Assembly: GCF_028858725.1 (NCBI RefSeq)
Contig: NC_084789.1
Location: 41,633,594 to 41,697,593, forward strand
Direction of reading: 5' to 3'
Length of the DNA: 64,000 bases
Origin: Colius striatus
Taxonomy: Eukaryota > Chordata > Aves > Coliiformes > Coliidae
Shown here: positions 1 through 15,100 of the stretch, piece by piece
Position numbering within the stretch: position 1 is the stretch's first letter
Layout of the letters: the number at the start of each line of letters is the position of its first letter
Position numbers and translations under genes: made by a program
Notes under the pieces: generated by a model
What the model saw: only the letters and a program-made list of their open reading frames with translations
Database searches by the model: none
Told to the model about the DNA's origin: nothing

Positions 1-167
1 TCAGTGTGCTGCTTGTCAATGACATCCCGGCCCGTGGCTACGGTCCGGAACAGCAGAGCCTTCTCCACCATGTCAGCCTTTGTTGACAGCAGGTCTGCGA
101 TGACAGCCACGACCTTGCTGTTTTCTATTACAGGTGTGTCACCATCCACAGAGAATTTCAAGTTCCC
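1..167 (-). CDS. MYO1D: MYO1D coding exon 8 (truncated by window edge)
   Basis: The exon starts at 167 after a TTGCAG acceptor and reads [20 protein letters not shown], then a stretch ending in [12 protein letters not shown] at the window edge. It encodes residues 278-332 plus two bases. No donor is visible, so the exon continues below base 1. It matches the HLGNLKF...LLSTK...[15 protein letters not shown] region of mammalian MYO1D. Confidence 0.93.
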
Positions 168-3100
168 CTGCAACAAGTAGCAAGAGATTAGGTTTCTCAG
201 TCTCTGATGACTCTGAATCAGTACTGCCCAAGTTCACCCCATGCCCCTCGCTATCGAGTCGAGGTCTCCTCACACACTGTGGAGTCTGGGCCTTGTGTAT
301 CCACAGACCCACAAAGCTCCAGCAGCAGTGGAAGCAGCAAAGCCTGACTCAAACAAAAGCATTCCTGCTCAGGGTTCACCTCAGCTTCTGGGACAAAAAT
401 GACATCAAACCCTTCCAGAGGTTTCACCAAAGACTGTCTCAAGCTTCAGAGTTTAGCAGAGGGTGATGACATTAAGCACACAAGTTAAGTGTTATGTAGC
501 ATTTCATCCCCACAGTTCTTACTGCAATGCTCCTGCCTACTAAGGTGATGGCAATATTGTAGGGAAGCTGACATGTCTGCACTGGTGACAGTCCTGGACT
601 GGCAGAACACAACCACACAGCTTTGTTACTGAATACAGGTCTCCTGTATTTGGCTGTGCTCAAGACTCCACCAGGAAGTGAAGTATCATCCCTCCAGCAA
701 AACCACAGTGGTGATGGCAAGTGTGAGGCTAAAAGGGGACAGGAGGATAGCAAGACACTGCCAAAGCAAAACAATTCCTGTTCAGAACAGTTGACAGCTC
801 CCAGAACCAGTGAAATCTCTGTTTTGGAACATGCAGGAATAAAGCTGCTCTTCCATCATGAACTGGCCTATTACACTAAGAAACTTCACCCACTCCTGGA
901 AGCTGTAAACTTGTGTGCACACCTTTCTAGCCAACAGATCTAACTGCTTCTGCAGCAGGAAAGGTACAGCTGCTGGAAGTACAGGGGTGCTTGACCCTTC
1001 CTGAAGAGCAGCCTCCTCATACCAGCAGGCACACAGCTTACCAAGTGAAGAATGGCTGCCACAATTTTGTAGACAGTCTGAATCTCCTCTTGCTTGAAGC
1101 CTATCACTTTCATGGCATCAGCTACGGCTTTGAACTCTGCGCCGTCATTGATGGAGCACTGAGGGCAGAGACACATTTGGAACATGAGGGGCTTGATGGA
1201 AGTTAACAGTGAGAAAGCAAAGAGCCTGCAAGCCCATGGAAAGACAGATGCACTTTGGCATTTTTCAGATGCAAGACACCAGCGTGAGGTTTCTCCTCCC
1301 TCATGCCACATGGCCGTGTGCTGAGCCCCGTGTCACACACACCTGGACACTGCCAGCAACGACATACACAAACCCAGCCCAGCACCACAACCAGTGTTGT
1401 GGAAGGGTAGAAGCAGTTCATAAACAATCCAAAGTTCCAGGTAGTGCAGTCACAGACCCTCTGAGCAGAAGCAGCAGCAGTAAATTGCTGGCCACCACCT
1501 TTCTTGCCAGTCATCCAGCTTCCCTTTCACTGCACATTTCTAGAGAAACTGCTAAAGCTGGCTGAGATGGTCTGTGGGTTTGTTTGACAAAGAGCTTCTG
1601 AAGGAAGCAATTAAAAATCAGGAAGCCTTTTGTCTGCTGCAGAGGGACAACATTAGGGGCATCTCCAGGTGTATTTAATACATTCAAGATCCTGTTGACC
1701 TAAAAACTTTATGGGTTTGTTCCCTTCTTTCCTGCTCAGAGACCCATCTGAAGGGAACTCAGATATGAAGAATGAATGCTTCAGTAACTTCAATGCTCCT
1801 GCTGCTGCAAAAAAATGAGCCCTTATGGCTTTTTGAAAAGTAGCTGAAGCTGCTCATTATGAAGCATGAAGAGGCTGCCACTGGTAACGTGTCAAATATC
1901 TATGCCTGCATTTAACATGGGTGATATCTCTCCTGCTACATTTGATTGCTTTCTATGAGCAGCCACAAGTGCAGTATGCACAGGTACAAATACACTTGTC
2001 TTCTAGGGCCAGAAACTCCATTAAAAATAGCCCATCAGTGTCAGCTTTCCATGTTCATCTCAAACCCTGCCCTCAGCTCCTGCTGGCTTTAAGACAAGCT
2101 ACCTCTCAGTCATTAACAGCACCCTCACCTTTATCTGTGCTCCAGGACAGATATAGTTGTAAGCAGAGGCATCCTTCTGCAGATGTAGAGAACGTAACAT
2201 CTGGTCAGAACCTCCCTGCAGGAGCTGTGCAAAAAGAGGTTTGAGAAAAGGTGAATCCAAACCATAAAATCCTTCCTTTTCCTGTTTCTCACTCATCTGC
2301 TTGACAAGCAAAAGATGAAATCAGTGCTGTGGTATCTGGAGTCCCAAGCAGAACATGTGCAAAACCCAGCGTCTGCGTGGCTGTAGGGCTGTGACCAGCA
2401 GGAAGGGCTTGCCTCAGTGACAGTCTGAGTGACACAACTGCTTACAAACAAGCCTGAACCTCTTCACAGCCCAGACATGTTTACATCTATGACATGTCAC
2501 AGATGTGCCTTGGCAAGCACATTGACCTCTGCCATACACAGCCACTTCCCAAGAGGGAACTGCCACACTCATGAGATCAGTGCTGACGTGCCATCGTGGA
2601 GTACTGAGGCAGGGAAAACCAAACCAACCTACGTGTCCCTCACTGCAAGACTGAGAATAAAGGTTATACTAACAGGCTGACCATTTTCCCTAAAGGACAC
2701 ACAGGGGAACCACCCAACAATATGGAAGGCATCCAAAGGAATCCTCTCAAGAAAACGAAAGTCAATTTGGTGTGATAAAATTACTTCCATATGGACTAAA
2801 GGCCTCAAGAGAAAATAGAGAGATTAGACTTACTACAGATAAAACAGTGAGTCAAAGTCCAATATCCTACCAGGGCTGTTTAGTTAGTTACTCTCCTTTT
2901 ACCTTTACAAATGTAGTAATTTGGGACTGCAGGATAGAAAACAAATCTTCCCAGGCTCCTTCCCCAGAGCAGGTCTATTCCCCAGAGCAGGTCTATTCCA
3001 AGAGCTAAAGAACCTAAGCTGACCCCAGATGCACCTCCTTGGCAAACACACCAGAGGGTGAAAGCTCTATAGAGTTTGTCTATCATGGCTGGGAAACTTG

Positions 3101-6100
3101 AGACAGGACATTTGTTTCAGCAGATGAATACAAACCTGGTAAAAAGAATGAAAGCTTCGTTCTCCTGGCTGCTGCACAATCACACGAGACTGTGGGGAAA
3201 CAAACCACAGGGATTTCTGAATGTGGACAGTCTGCTTCCCCAGCACCTCCCCTTACACACCAAACTATCAGCTCACCACTGCTAGGACACCTGCAAACTA
3301 GCCTTAGCTTACAATAAATCTGTTCTGAACACTATTATCTGTGGGTGTGACCATGGAGTTTGAAGTCTATAATCAAAAAGAGCAGCTTGTGTAACAGCTG
3401 CAATGTCCTACTTCCAACCAGGAGTGCCACATGGCAGCATGCATGGCAGTCAAACCCAACATCACTTTAGCTCAGCAGTTCCTTCATTGCTAGAAACAAT
3501 AAACAGGACTCTGTGACTACAAACAGACGTTGTGTGGGCCACAGCTGAGCCCCATCCCTGGAGATACTGCAAAGCCATGGAGCTGAGGGCCATGGGTGGA
3601 CTCAATGATGTTAAAGATCCTTTCCAACCCAAATGATTCTGTTAGTTAGAGCTTTACAATAACCACTTCTTCAACCCCAGGACAGGCTGACCAACAGCAC
3701 CCAACCCTGTACAATCAAACACTCTGCTATAACATGAGGGCATTGTTTTAGGGAGCAAGTGACAGCTCCATCTTCAGAGCACTCATTCCAAATCAGTGTA
3801 AGACAGCACACGCCCAAAAATGAAGTGAAATACAGAAGAAATTCAGTAAAGAAGCAACATATCCTTATTTTACCCCACAAGTTTGAACTATGGAGAGTGA
3901 TGAGGCATGTGGTCCTGCTGCCCTGCAGTCACTGCCTCGTAATCACTGGTGTCTGAAGGCAGACACGTGTCTCACATCACGAGAGCTGTTAACAGACCAT
4001 GCCTGCTTTCTCTAGTTTCACATGTTCTCCTGTTATAAGCCACCACCCAATGACACAAAAGTCATTCTGCTCAGGATCACTCGGAATATATAGAGGCAAG
4101 GTTAGTAAAAGATCATACAAGGCTGTGTCATTACTGTAGATTAACACTTCTAGAGCATCCTGTTGCCACTCACAGACACAGATTTCTTCTTCTTTTATTC
4201 ACCACCGAGACCTTTTAACAAAGGAGTTTTGCACATGTTAAATTAACCTCAGCTCTCACTCTGGATAAACATACACACACCTATATATGCACAAGCTTTC
4301 GAGTAACTCCAGTCCCTTAGGTGCTGAGCTCTGGAAGCAATGGTGTTTAACTGGGCACTGCCAGTGCTTCAGCAGCATTTCAGCTACTTAGAGTAACACA
4401 GATTGATGTAGAGAGCTGCTCTGCCCTCACATGCCACCTCCTGATGTTCTTTGAAAGGAAAACTTACCACACACATTACAAAAGTAACTCCACAAAAGCC
4501 TCTACCTCTAGAAGCAAGGGCAGCTCACCTTTTCTAGTAAGTAGTTGTTGATATGGCCACCTATGGGGTCTCCTTTGAAATCAAAGTTGATATCCATGTA
4601 TTTTCCAAACCTGCTGGAATTGTCGTTCCGGTTTGTCTTGGCATTGCCAAAGGCCTCTAACACACAGTTGGATTTCAGCAGTATGTTCTTGACTCTGCAG
4701 CACAGATAAATGGAAGAGAGAGCAGGGTTAAGTCCAGACTTGAATACATTAATGCATTTCTAGAGAAAACGTTAGGCAGAGCAGTGATGGCCTTTGGTGA
4801 CACCTCGGCACACGTGTGTGAGATCAGCAACCCCACGGGAACTGGCTGGGAGCTGTTTGGCTCCTTAATGGCCAGCAAATGGGGATCACAGACCAAAGCA
4901 GCATCACAAATTCCTTTACACAGCTAAGTTTTGAAACCAATTTCTTGAACTCTTTTGCAAGTCACTTTCAGCACTGGTGTCAGGGTGGGAATTGAGTCTG
5001 CCTCAGCAGAAGCCTTTCCTCCAGGCCTGACAGGCACATTTTGCAGTTCAGGAGCACACGAGCCTGAGAGGGCACAGAACATGCTCCTTGCACTCAGTGT
5101 GCCATTCTAACACACATGTACTTCAGGCAGGTTGCCACAGCAGACACGACTTCTAGATCCTGGCTTTATTTTCCAACTTAGAGAATAACTTTTCTGCATG
5201 GTTTTTGTAATCAATGGTGCAAAGTTCCCAGAGCAAAAGCAGCACCTGAACAAGTCAGGTAAATGCTGTAAAACGGGTATGTAATCAGTATAAGAGACCA
5301 CAGGTCACAGAAAAAGATCCATGAACAAACCTATTTCCCTCCTTTTTCTGTAAAGCCCTTACCTTTCCACCTCAGCCCTCTGACCAGGGTTGGTAATGGC
5401 TGCTATGTACTGCATTATGTATTTACTGGCCTCAGTTTTCCCAGCCCCGCTTTCACCTGAGGGTATAAATACAAAGGTGACAGCTCAGAGCAAAAAGAAA
5501 TCAAAGCAAATCACTGAACAGCATCCCTTCATTCTACCCCAACAGTGTCTGGTGGGTTTTTATTTAAAGCAATCTGATTTGTGTGCACTTTGAATACTTC
5601 CTAAATATAGCCACAGCCCTGCTGGATCATTGCTGCTGTGTTGACTTAGAAGCAGTTACCATGTGAGACTTCACGTGGCGGTAGAAGGCCTGGCACACAG
5701 AGGATCAAAAGGAATATTGTGAGAGGAGAAAGACAGGCATGCAGAGGCTTGGCTAGCAGCAGTGCTGGGAGCTGCAGGACAAGAGGCCACTGTTCAACAC
5801 ACCACCTCGAGTCTCTCGCCTTTCAGAGCTGCTGAAGCACGGGAACATCAAGGAAACAAAGTGCCAGGATCCAGACAGTGACTGTTCATGGTACAGGCCC
5901 TGCTCCCACTGTTAGAGCCACCACAAGCAATCAGGCCAGCCAGCCAAACAGAGAACAAAACACTGGCCAGTCATCTCTGGGACAAAAGTCAGCAGTTCTC
6001 CAAAAAGAGCCAGGAACTGTTGTCCCTGAGCTCAGCTCACACAGGCAGAGCAAGCAGGGGACCCATGCTCCCGTTACTTCACAGTTATTGCACAGATGAA

Positions 6101-9100
6101 GGTAATGACCAACACCAGTTCTTGACCTAGGTAAGAAGCAATTCACTGAAGGTCTCCAACACAGATTCAAATGCAAACAAGCACTTCTAAGATGAATGAA
6201 ACTCTCTTATAAACTGCTGTCATTAACCAAATCACAAAGGCAAGTGTTCCTGAGCAGGAAAAGCCCTCTCAGCTTACCTGAGATGACAATGCAGGTGTCT
6301 TTGGATCGTCGCTTCATGGCTTTGTAAGCGGCGTCAGCAATCGCAAAGAGGTGAGGAGGCCTCTCGTACAGCTCCCTTCCCTTGTACTGCTCAATCACGT
6401 CTCGCCCATAGATGTTCAAGTTCTTGTAAGGATTCATGGAAACCACCACCTCCCCAATAAAGGTGTAGATCCGTCCTTTTTCAAACCTACCCCAAGGAGA
6501 CAAAAGGCAGAAAGGGCGTTAGTCAAGCCCAGGATTCCCAGGTGCCCACTTCAGCAGGTGGGCTCTTCAACCCATCACCCTACTGAAACATGTCAACAAC
6601 ACATTGGCTCCAGACATCCCCTGATGAGGACTGGTAGCTTGTTATGTGGACATGTGACCTTAAAAGGACTAAGGACTAGAGGTAGCTTTGAATCTTACCA
6701 CCTACAAAGGACATTGCTGCTGTTCCACTCACAGACACACAACCGCTCAGATCCCTGAGCTCCAAACACTGACCATATTCTGGGTACAGCAAACCTCTGC
6801 TGATGCAATCAAGCCACCTCTCTGCATATTCACATATTCCTGGTGCCATTGACATGCTGCCAGAAACAAATGGTTTCTAAGATCCTCTTTAGCAAGACTT
6901 CAGTTGGTATCATTTACTGCTTCTACATTTGACAGTGAGTAAAGGTGAGCTTGTGATGGGCTCACAAACACCCTCGTGAAGGGGATGCTTCCGAAAGGGG
7001 ATTTAAAGGCATCCTGGAGTTGTCCAAGACCCAGCTCAGGCCAGAGCAGCAGCAGTTTTGAAGCCATTCTAATCATATTGGCAAGAAAGTAAACAACTAC
7101 ACACACCAAGAAGCAAATGACAGCCTTCCAGCTCTCACAGTTAGCTTCCACTCCAGCCATTTCGATGGACAGGACTTTGATATCATCACTGCTGTTGAGC
7201 CAGAGGAAAGCTTGTTAAGAACCTGTGAAAACAACCCTAAATCACATCTTTCCTACACCCTCTCTGGTCCTTAGGGTCCTTTCCTCAAACAGGGCAGAAA
7301 ATAACTGATATTTGTTAAAAAATCAAAAGTTAAAACCTGTTTCCCAAGAAATGGACGTTTAATGGACAGCAGGGGAGCACAGGAGCTCCAGAGTAACCGG
7401 TGAGGAATTCAGCCAGCATCTGCTTCTCGGGAGGAAAAAGGACGGCAGCAGATGGGGAGCTGAGCGTTCCCCGTCCTGCAGTCCCAGCTCCCGACGTTAG
7501 ATGGCAGCCTCGCATCTCTAGAGAGCTCCGGGGCCGTCCCGAGCCGAGCCGGGCGCGGCGCAACCTGTAGCCCTCCTCTCCGGAATTCATCACCATCCCC
7601 ACGTGGGGACAAGGCCTGACATTTGCTTTTGTTCCCCTGAACACTTGCTGCAGCACCTTGGCACTGTTCGATTTGAGCAGGTGGAATGAACACCTCGAGA
7701 AATAGACTCTCACAGCCGCGTTCCAGAGGTGCTTCTGCCTCTAACTCCAGCAAAACCTCTTGTCGTTCCTGCACTCAGCTTTAAGGGAAGTTAGTCCTGA
7801 CATGCATTTCCCACAACATCAGCTGAAAAGGCAGATGTGCTATATTTTAGAGACACGTGCTGTTTGAAAGCTACCAAAAGGGTTTTGGGGACGATAAGGC
7901 CATTATAATCAGCAGCTATTGCAGCAATAATGATGGGTGATGGACAGGGAGTGCAGAACCACAGCTGAGTTCTTAGACTTAGAGACACACCCAGTCCTTG
8001 TAGTTTGCCATCCTAATTTTAATTCTTTGAAGCACAAAACAGCTGGGAATTGTGTTATCTGGAAGATACCAAACTGGCTAAAGACACATGTAGGTGCAGG
8101 GAGACTGGATTCCACCAGGCTGCTCATTGTCTGCCCTCTTGGGAGCACACAAGAGGCTCCACGTATACATGGAAGAGCTTAAAACAACCCAAACACACAC
8201 AACACTGCTTCTATAAGGAGATCAAATCACACTGGGACATCCATATGTAATGGGAACCATTACAAGGACATTGAATTCAGCAGAATCCTTCCCAGTTGTC
8301 TGGAGCTGGGCCATCCAAAACAGTTGCCCAGAGGAGAACATCCAGTGTGCTCCCCAGAAGTCATGGCACAGCAGGCACATCACCACCACTGAGCACTATT
8401 CATGGGAACAACCAAGATACAGCAGTTCCTGGATGAGTTTTGAAGCCCCATCAGATGCTGGGCTGGAGGGTTGGTGGTCAGCACTGAGAGGTTAAGGGGG
8501 GTTATTTTAGCTGCCAAGAAGAAAAAAAAGGACATTTCTACTGAAGTGTCGGTGCCAAGACACCACCACAGCACCCAATACTCTGACCTCCTCCTCCATC
8601 AATGAATTATGTAAACTGCCAGCAGCAGAGCACAGTTTCAGTTTCCTGCCCTGACAGCTGAGTGTCCCTGGCTGTGTGGTGAGCAGAGCCTGCAGCCTGG
8701 GCTCAGCCAGCCGCCCCACTGCTGGCACCCACGCAGCCCCCTGCCCAGGGCACAGCTCCTGCTGGCATCCAGCATTGCCTGTGCAGCCCCCTGCCCAGGG
8801 CACAGCTCAGCTCCAGAAGTGTCCCAGTCTGACACACTGCCTGCCTGGCCACAGAGATGACTGTTGGTGTTGAAGGCAAGTTTCCAAAGGTTTTACTAGA
8901 TTCTGATGAGTTGTGTCTTCGATCTGGGTGACAACGGGCAGATGGAGATGAGGGAGAAGGATCCACCTCCAGGCCTGACAAACAGGCAGCTCTCAAGCCT
9001 GGCTTTAAGGATACAGAGCTTATGAACAACTGACAGCCCCAGTCACCTCTCTGTTCATTTTTCTTTACTTCTTAGCACTGGAGCTAAAATTCCAGAGCTG

Positions 9101-12100
9101 TGCTTAGATGTTGCTAAAAGGAGTCGCTGCTGCTTACCCCTCCTTGCTGATAAAGCCTCTTTTCATCAGGCAGAGCAGCTCGGCACAGCAGCAGGCCAAG
9201 AACAGCAGTGGCTGTTTTCCTAGCTGCACTGCTTTGCTGGGAGGTTGGTGGTTTTCCTGACCCATGAAGAACTCACAAAAAACTTAAGAAAACAACCAAG
9301 ATGGCAGCCCAAAGGGGAGGTACAAGCTGTGTTAAACTCACCATTCTTCTGCAAGGGGAGGTCACACAAGCAGAGGAGGAAGCTGGTGGTGCTTTTTGGG
9401 AAGGCTCATCAACATCCAACCCATCAAGGGAAAGCTCATCAACATGACAGATAACAGAGTGGAGTTTTGTTCTTAAGAGCAAACTATGGCACACTTGATA
9501 AAAGGAAGCCCTGTACCTGCTCCCAGAGTCAAACCTTGGCTTGTATGCAGCATCAAAATCACCTCACCTTGTGCTGCAGCTTGGAGGAGAAAACATTTAC
9601 CCATAGTGGTGTTAATTGAATCATTTCTGTATCACTGTCTTCTGAATGTTCCACTTACTGCTCTGGCACCTAACATGAGCTCAGCAGCCAAAAAGGAAAG
9701 TCACTGTTTAATCCTTGGGTGGTGTGGTGTGTTGTGGAGAGCATCAGCTCTTTCACCAGAGGGTTTTGTACTGGTTTTTATTACCTCGTTAAAACACGAC
9801 AGTGTTGACTGACAGTGAGAAGACAGAAACCAGTAGGTCACAGAATAGAAATCACTGAAAGGGACAGGAATTCCTGTCTAGGAAAGACTGACAAGGAAAG
9901 AAAAAGGCTCTTACTCTGTTTCATTGTGTTTAAGGAGTTAAAAAAGCCCACGAGCCCTAAGTGCAGACATCCCGTGTTCACACCCAGCTGGCTGCAAAAC
10001 ACTGCAGCAAGCCCAGAAGGGAAGCAGAGATCTTCACCACCAGAGAGCACTCACATTTAGGATTTCTCCCACCTGACAAACGCTCCAGTCAAAAATAAAA
10101 CTGTTCTTACCGAGGAAATGATGCAACTTCAAATGCACTCAGAACAAATAAAGAAAAGAGTTAGCTGGCAAGACTTGGAAGCCCTACTCCAAAACAACAT
10201 CTGCAGAATGCAGACTGTTCAACAAAGGCACCCTGCCCTGCTATTGCCACTCAACACGCTGCAATTCCAATTCCAAAGGCAATTTCTAATTAATCATTTA
10301 CATGGTACCTCCTCTGTACCCAAAGATAAGCCCAAAGTGGTCAGGATCCCAGGCTCAGCGCTATTTCCAGAACCCAGGATACCTTCCGAGATAACCATGT
10401 GGAGGCCACATGGGCTTCACTGGGGTGTGAAACAGCTCCTCAGAAGCACATTTTGCCAGTCTTTCCCTCCATCTGTCTGATAGCAAGGAGCAGAGCAACT
10501 GCTGGAAAAACCATGCCAAGTCACCAGTCATCTCATTGTCTGTTACTTTAAGAGAGCTAAAGTGTAGCTCTTGGTATTTATGGGCCATTTTCTCTTGGGA
10601 AAAGACCTTCTCTCATCTGGAACTACTCTTTTCTCACTCTTGGTCACAGATTGGCATCATATTCTGCTTTCCATACAGGCTGATGTGCTAAAGCTTTCTC
10701 ACATTAGTAGGTACTCAGTGAAGCTCCTTGAGCTCAGCTTTTCCTGCTCCCTGTTAACTGAATGTTAACAGAAAAAGCCAAGGCAAGTAATTCAGGAGAG
10801 ATACAGGAGTGCTACAGGTGCATCAGCTCCTGCTACAGTCACAGCTAACCCAGTACCACTGAAGAGTAAAGAATAAAAGCTCACGGTTTTAAACTATTAT
10901 CTGTTTCCAACTCATTAATTCACTCCAAAGCACAAACAAGCTGAAACAGTTAGAAGGAGCGTGCTGCTTTTTCTCCCTTCCTCCTCTGTGCATGGGGAGA
11001 AGACTTTGCTTAAGCACCCTTCAGCCTGTGCAAGACAATTGTGCCTTTTACATGCAATACCAGGTCTCTCCACTGAGAATTCGGTGCTTACAGGCTTTAT
11101 TTTAGGTAAATCTCGGGATAAACTCAGCTGTCAAGCAGGAAAGAATGACTCTCCAGCCTTCAGTGGATTGCTCATAAACTGTATCATAGCGAATCATCCT
11201 CATCACAAGAGAGCTCAGATAAACTGGGCTTGTCTTGGCACAACTAAACTGAAAATGTCCTTGCAGCACTTGGGAAAACACACCAAAACAACTGTCCAGT
11301 CAGTATTACCTCCCTGTGCTAGGAAAAACAATCCCAGTCTGTCACCATCCTGAATATTCACGTCTACAATGGTTTGATCCATCCAGAGGGCTGGGGAAAG
11401 TGCAGTTTAAGTCCCTTTAACGTGCAGGTGAAATTTGTGCTCACAGTTGTCCTGCACAGATTCAGTTTTCAGATGTTGCCAGCTTAAAAAAACATAGGAA
11501 ATGCCATTCAGCACACATTCTGCACCACTCCTTTCCTGTATGGAGGGAGCAGAAAGGGCAGGGGGAGGAATACCTCATTCATCTCCAGTTTTCACAGTCA
11601 GCTTTGGAAATAAGGCTCAAAGCCTCCTTTGCAATGATGGGACTATTTGCTTTTTCAAAAGGAGACTGTAAACTATGAGTGACTGATGCCACATCTTCCT
11701 CAAACTGACTGTACCTTGACAAGGGTGATTCAGACCCAGCACTGCTGACCCTTGAGTCATCTCTGCAGCTTTGCAAACCCTGTAGGTAGGGCTGGGGGAA
11801 AGGGCAGCTGGATGCTAAGCTAGCTCTAACGAACGCTGAAGGAAGCCTAAAGCTGGGAAATGGGGCTGGCTAGCTGGAAACTGGAATAATATTAAAATCC
11901 TTCTCCTTAAAGCCCTAACCTTGCAGTGAAAAAGTGCCAAACCACTAAACATAGGAGTCACTGAACTCTCCTCTGTGTTTGCGTCAGCCAGCCTGAGCTG
12001 TCTCTGCTTCGGCTGGGGAGCGCTGCAAACGCTCTCCTGGCGTTTCTAGAAGTGTAGCAGAAGGCTCAAACAGACTTGAAGGAGGTAAGGAGACTGAAGG

Positions 12101-15100
12101 AAGTTCTTTGAAAGGCTTCCAGGGCCAACACCACTTTGTATTTTTATTTCAATCCACACATGAGAAAGTTGCTGTGGAGCACAGGTAGAGAGAAAGCAGC
12201 TTGCTCTGTGTAGAGCAGAGAAACACACTCCCCCTTTCCACGTGAAAAGTCTGGCTGGAGCACTGTACAATCCAAAGGCAATAATCATATTACTCTGCCT
12301 TGAGCAGGACCTTGCCCTGAATGACCCCTTGAGGCTGAATTACCCTCTGATCCTGTATCTAACCAGGAAAGAGGAGAACAGGCTTGGGATAGCAACCAAC
12401 AGCAGAAAGCCATCTATCCATAATTTGTAACTATTTAATCTGCCAAATAAAAACACATCTATAAAAGGACAGTAAAAGAAAGCTCAAAAGTCAGGTAGGT
12501 TCTTTTATCTGCAGCCATCACACGTGAAGCCAACTGGAGCACGTGAGCAGGACAGCCTAGAGCCTGTCACAGGAGAGAACGTGGAGCAAGAAAAGGTGAA
12601 AGCAATCACTCTAGAAATCCAAGGGTAGATGAATATCATCTTGCCAGGTAGCCAGAAGTAATTAAACTGCAGACTACACAGGCCCATGCAAAAGAAAAAT
12701 GGCAGTCATTCACCCTGGCCAACACAGGCTTGGAGCTGGAAGCTCAGAGGGGAGGGAGCAGCCGTGGCAGAGCGTTTCAGCAGCAGCCCAAGCACTAGAG
12801 AGCCCCGCTGGGTACTGCTGAACTTGCTGTATGGATGTGTTGAGGTTTGGCTCCCTGCACTGAGCAGCACCTGACTTCACGATCCATTACGCTCCTTCCA
12901 CTGTGACGCTACAACATTCAGGTACTTTTGCCTCCACCCACCACCTCTCCTTTCCAAACCCAGTGCCCATCTTCTCCTGGCACACTGTGATTACCCCAAC
13001 CTTATCTCAACGGAAGGCCCTGCCCGATTGCCTGGCCCTGGTTCAGTGGTGCATGCACTCTGCAACGCTCTGATGCTGAAGCAACTATAAAATCCTGCAA
13101 CCCAACAGAGAGATCAGGACATGTGCAGAAAATCAAAGGTCATGACTGATACCCTGTTACTTGCTCCTAACTTCTCCAGCAACTTCAGGACACAAAACCC
13201 ATTCCCATCACTGCTGCTGACTCTGAGATGGCAGCATCCTTCTACAAACAAACATAACCTGAAGCCACGTCAGCAACTGTACTGATGATGACTTATCTTA
13301 TTTTCTGAGCCATCTGTTTCTCACACTACACTGCACACACTACCATCTTCTGTGTACACTGCACAATTAACAGACCTTTGTACTGATGTCTGCCTACACC
13401 TCTATTTACTCCACAAGCCCAGGTGGCAAGGTACAATCACAGTGTTTCACAGGTTTTCTCTGTAGATGCTTGGAGACTTTTTGCAGTCAGCTGGCTATGA
13501 AACACTGTTGTTCAGATGCTTCATTGTTGTGTTGGAAAGGAATATTCTGCATTTGTTAAGCTCATGCCCAGTGCTGATGTGTGAATGCTGCTGGAGTCTC
13601 CTCAATACAGCATTGTTTCAGCACAGGGCTCAAAACCCAAGAATCATCTTGCAGTATTAAGATACAATGCACAGTTTGCAAGCCAGCACTCCAAAAGGCT
13701 TGCTTGGCCCTTTGGTAATGTTACATCTAAAATACAACTAGATGTCTTATACTAACACAGGTCAGGCAAATCCTGCAAAACTAATCATGCAAAAAGACTG
13801 CACAAACATGGCCTAAGGTTGCTGCATAATTACAGTTTCTTTCAGAGTTGTTATAGCAAGCTGCACCATCTCACCCAAACTCCTTAAGCAGGGCTGTTTG
13901 CTTTCTGGCCATAACGCCAGGCAGGCTTCTTTAGGCATTTATGTGTTTTACAGCATATTGTGACTTCACAGCTCTTGTGGTTTGGCATGGAAACTGTCCT
14001 AGCAGCACATTAGATTACTAACTAAGGGCTTCAGCAGACAAACTGCTGAGTCTCAAAGCAGCAGATGAAGATATTCCACCTCCAGCTGCCCATCCAGCTC
14101 CTTTGCCAAAGATTCCCTTCTGCCACATCTACTGAAGGGACAATGATGGACGGCCCTGATCCTGCTCACCCCAAGCCATTCCCTGCAGGACAACCAGCTA
14201 AGATGAAGAAAGAGCCATAGGCAATGGAGGGAAATGGAGGAAAACTAAGTTTGCAAATCACAAAGCAAATGTTTTCCAACACAATAAGTCCGTGAGCGTC
14301 ACACTCAGGTCGAAAGGACGGACTTTTCCTCCTGCTCTTTGAAAGCATGTCAAGTCAGGAAAAGCTTCCAGCTTCTTGGTGATAGATTTGTCTCAGGTTT
14401 GTTGTGGGACTTTTAAACTTCTATTTTGTGTTGCACATTGGAAAAGCCTGATGTTACCTTACAGCAACCTGAGCCACAAGTGCAGCAAAATCCTCTCTTC
14501 ACCAGCTCTCGGTCTCTCTCCCATTAGCAAGAACCTGCCCTGGAAGACAATTTCTCAAGCCCTATAGAAACAAGACTAAGTATGTGTGCTGAAAACACCC
14601 AGTAAACACACAGGGTTTGTTCTTCCAGTTAAATAACAACTAATATTTTACAGAGGGTTTGGTTTAGAAATAAAGGAGTTTTTTACTACAGCCAAGTGTA
14701 GCACTTGCAGTGGAAGCCACGAGCGTGACTGACCCGGCAGAAGGGAAGAGAAGGACACACACAGACACAGGGAACTCTTCAAACATCCTGGTGGATATGG
14801 AATTGCAAGGTAGGGCAGGCAAGATAAGCAATTCTTAATTGCATTCTTTGAATGGCAAAAGCTCTGAGCAGGAGGAGTGCTGTTAGCTGTGCATTCATCA
14901 CTCATTGCAGAAGGAGTGAGCTTCTAAGTGCCAACTGTTAAACAACGATAATGGAAAGGGAACACTGGCAAGATGGAAAGGACTGCAGTGGTTGGACTCT
15001 GCAAGCAGATTACTTGATGTAGGTGCTGCTTGCTGTATCGTTTGAAGTTCTCACCGGAAAGATTGCGTTCATTTCCTTCTTATAGCTGTGACATATTTTC

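Larger units (their letters stand above)
168..6277 (-). other. MYO1D introns 2-7 and the CR1 remnant they contain
   Basis: The introns between exons 2 and 8 are 5457-6277, 4695-5362, 3190-4528, 2225-3135, 1159-2128 and 168-1041. All have GT-AG ends on the minus strand. Apart from the CR1 fragment near 3.6 kb and a small 18-bp tandem duplication near 2.97 kb, I see no further gene, RNA or repeat. Short open frames here have no recognisable protein similarity. Confidence 0.85.
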
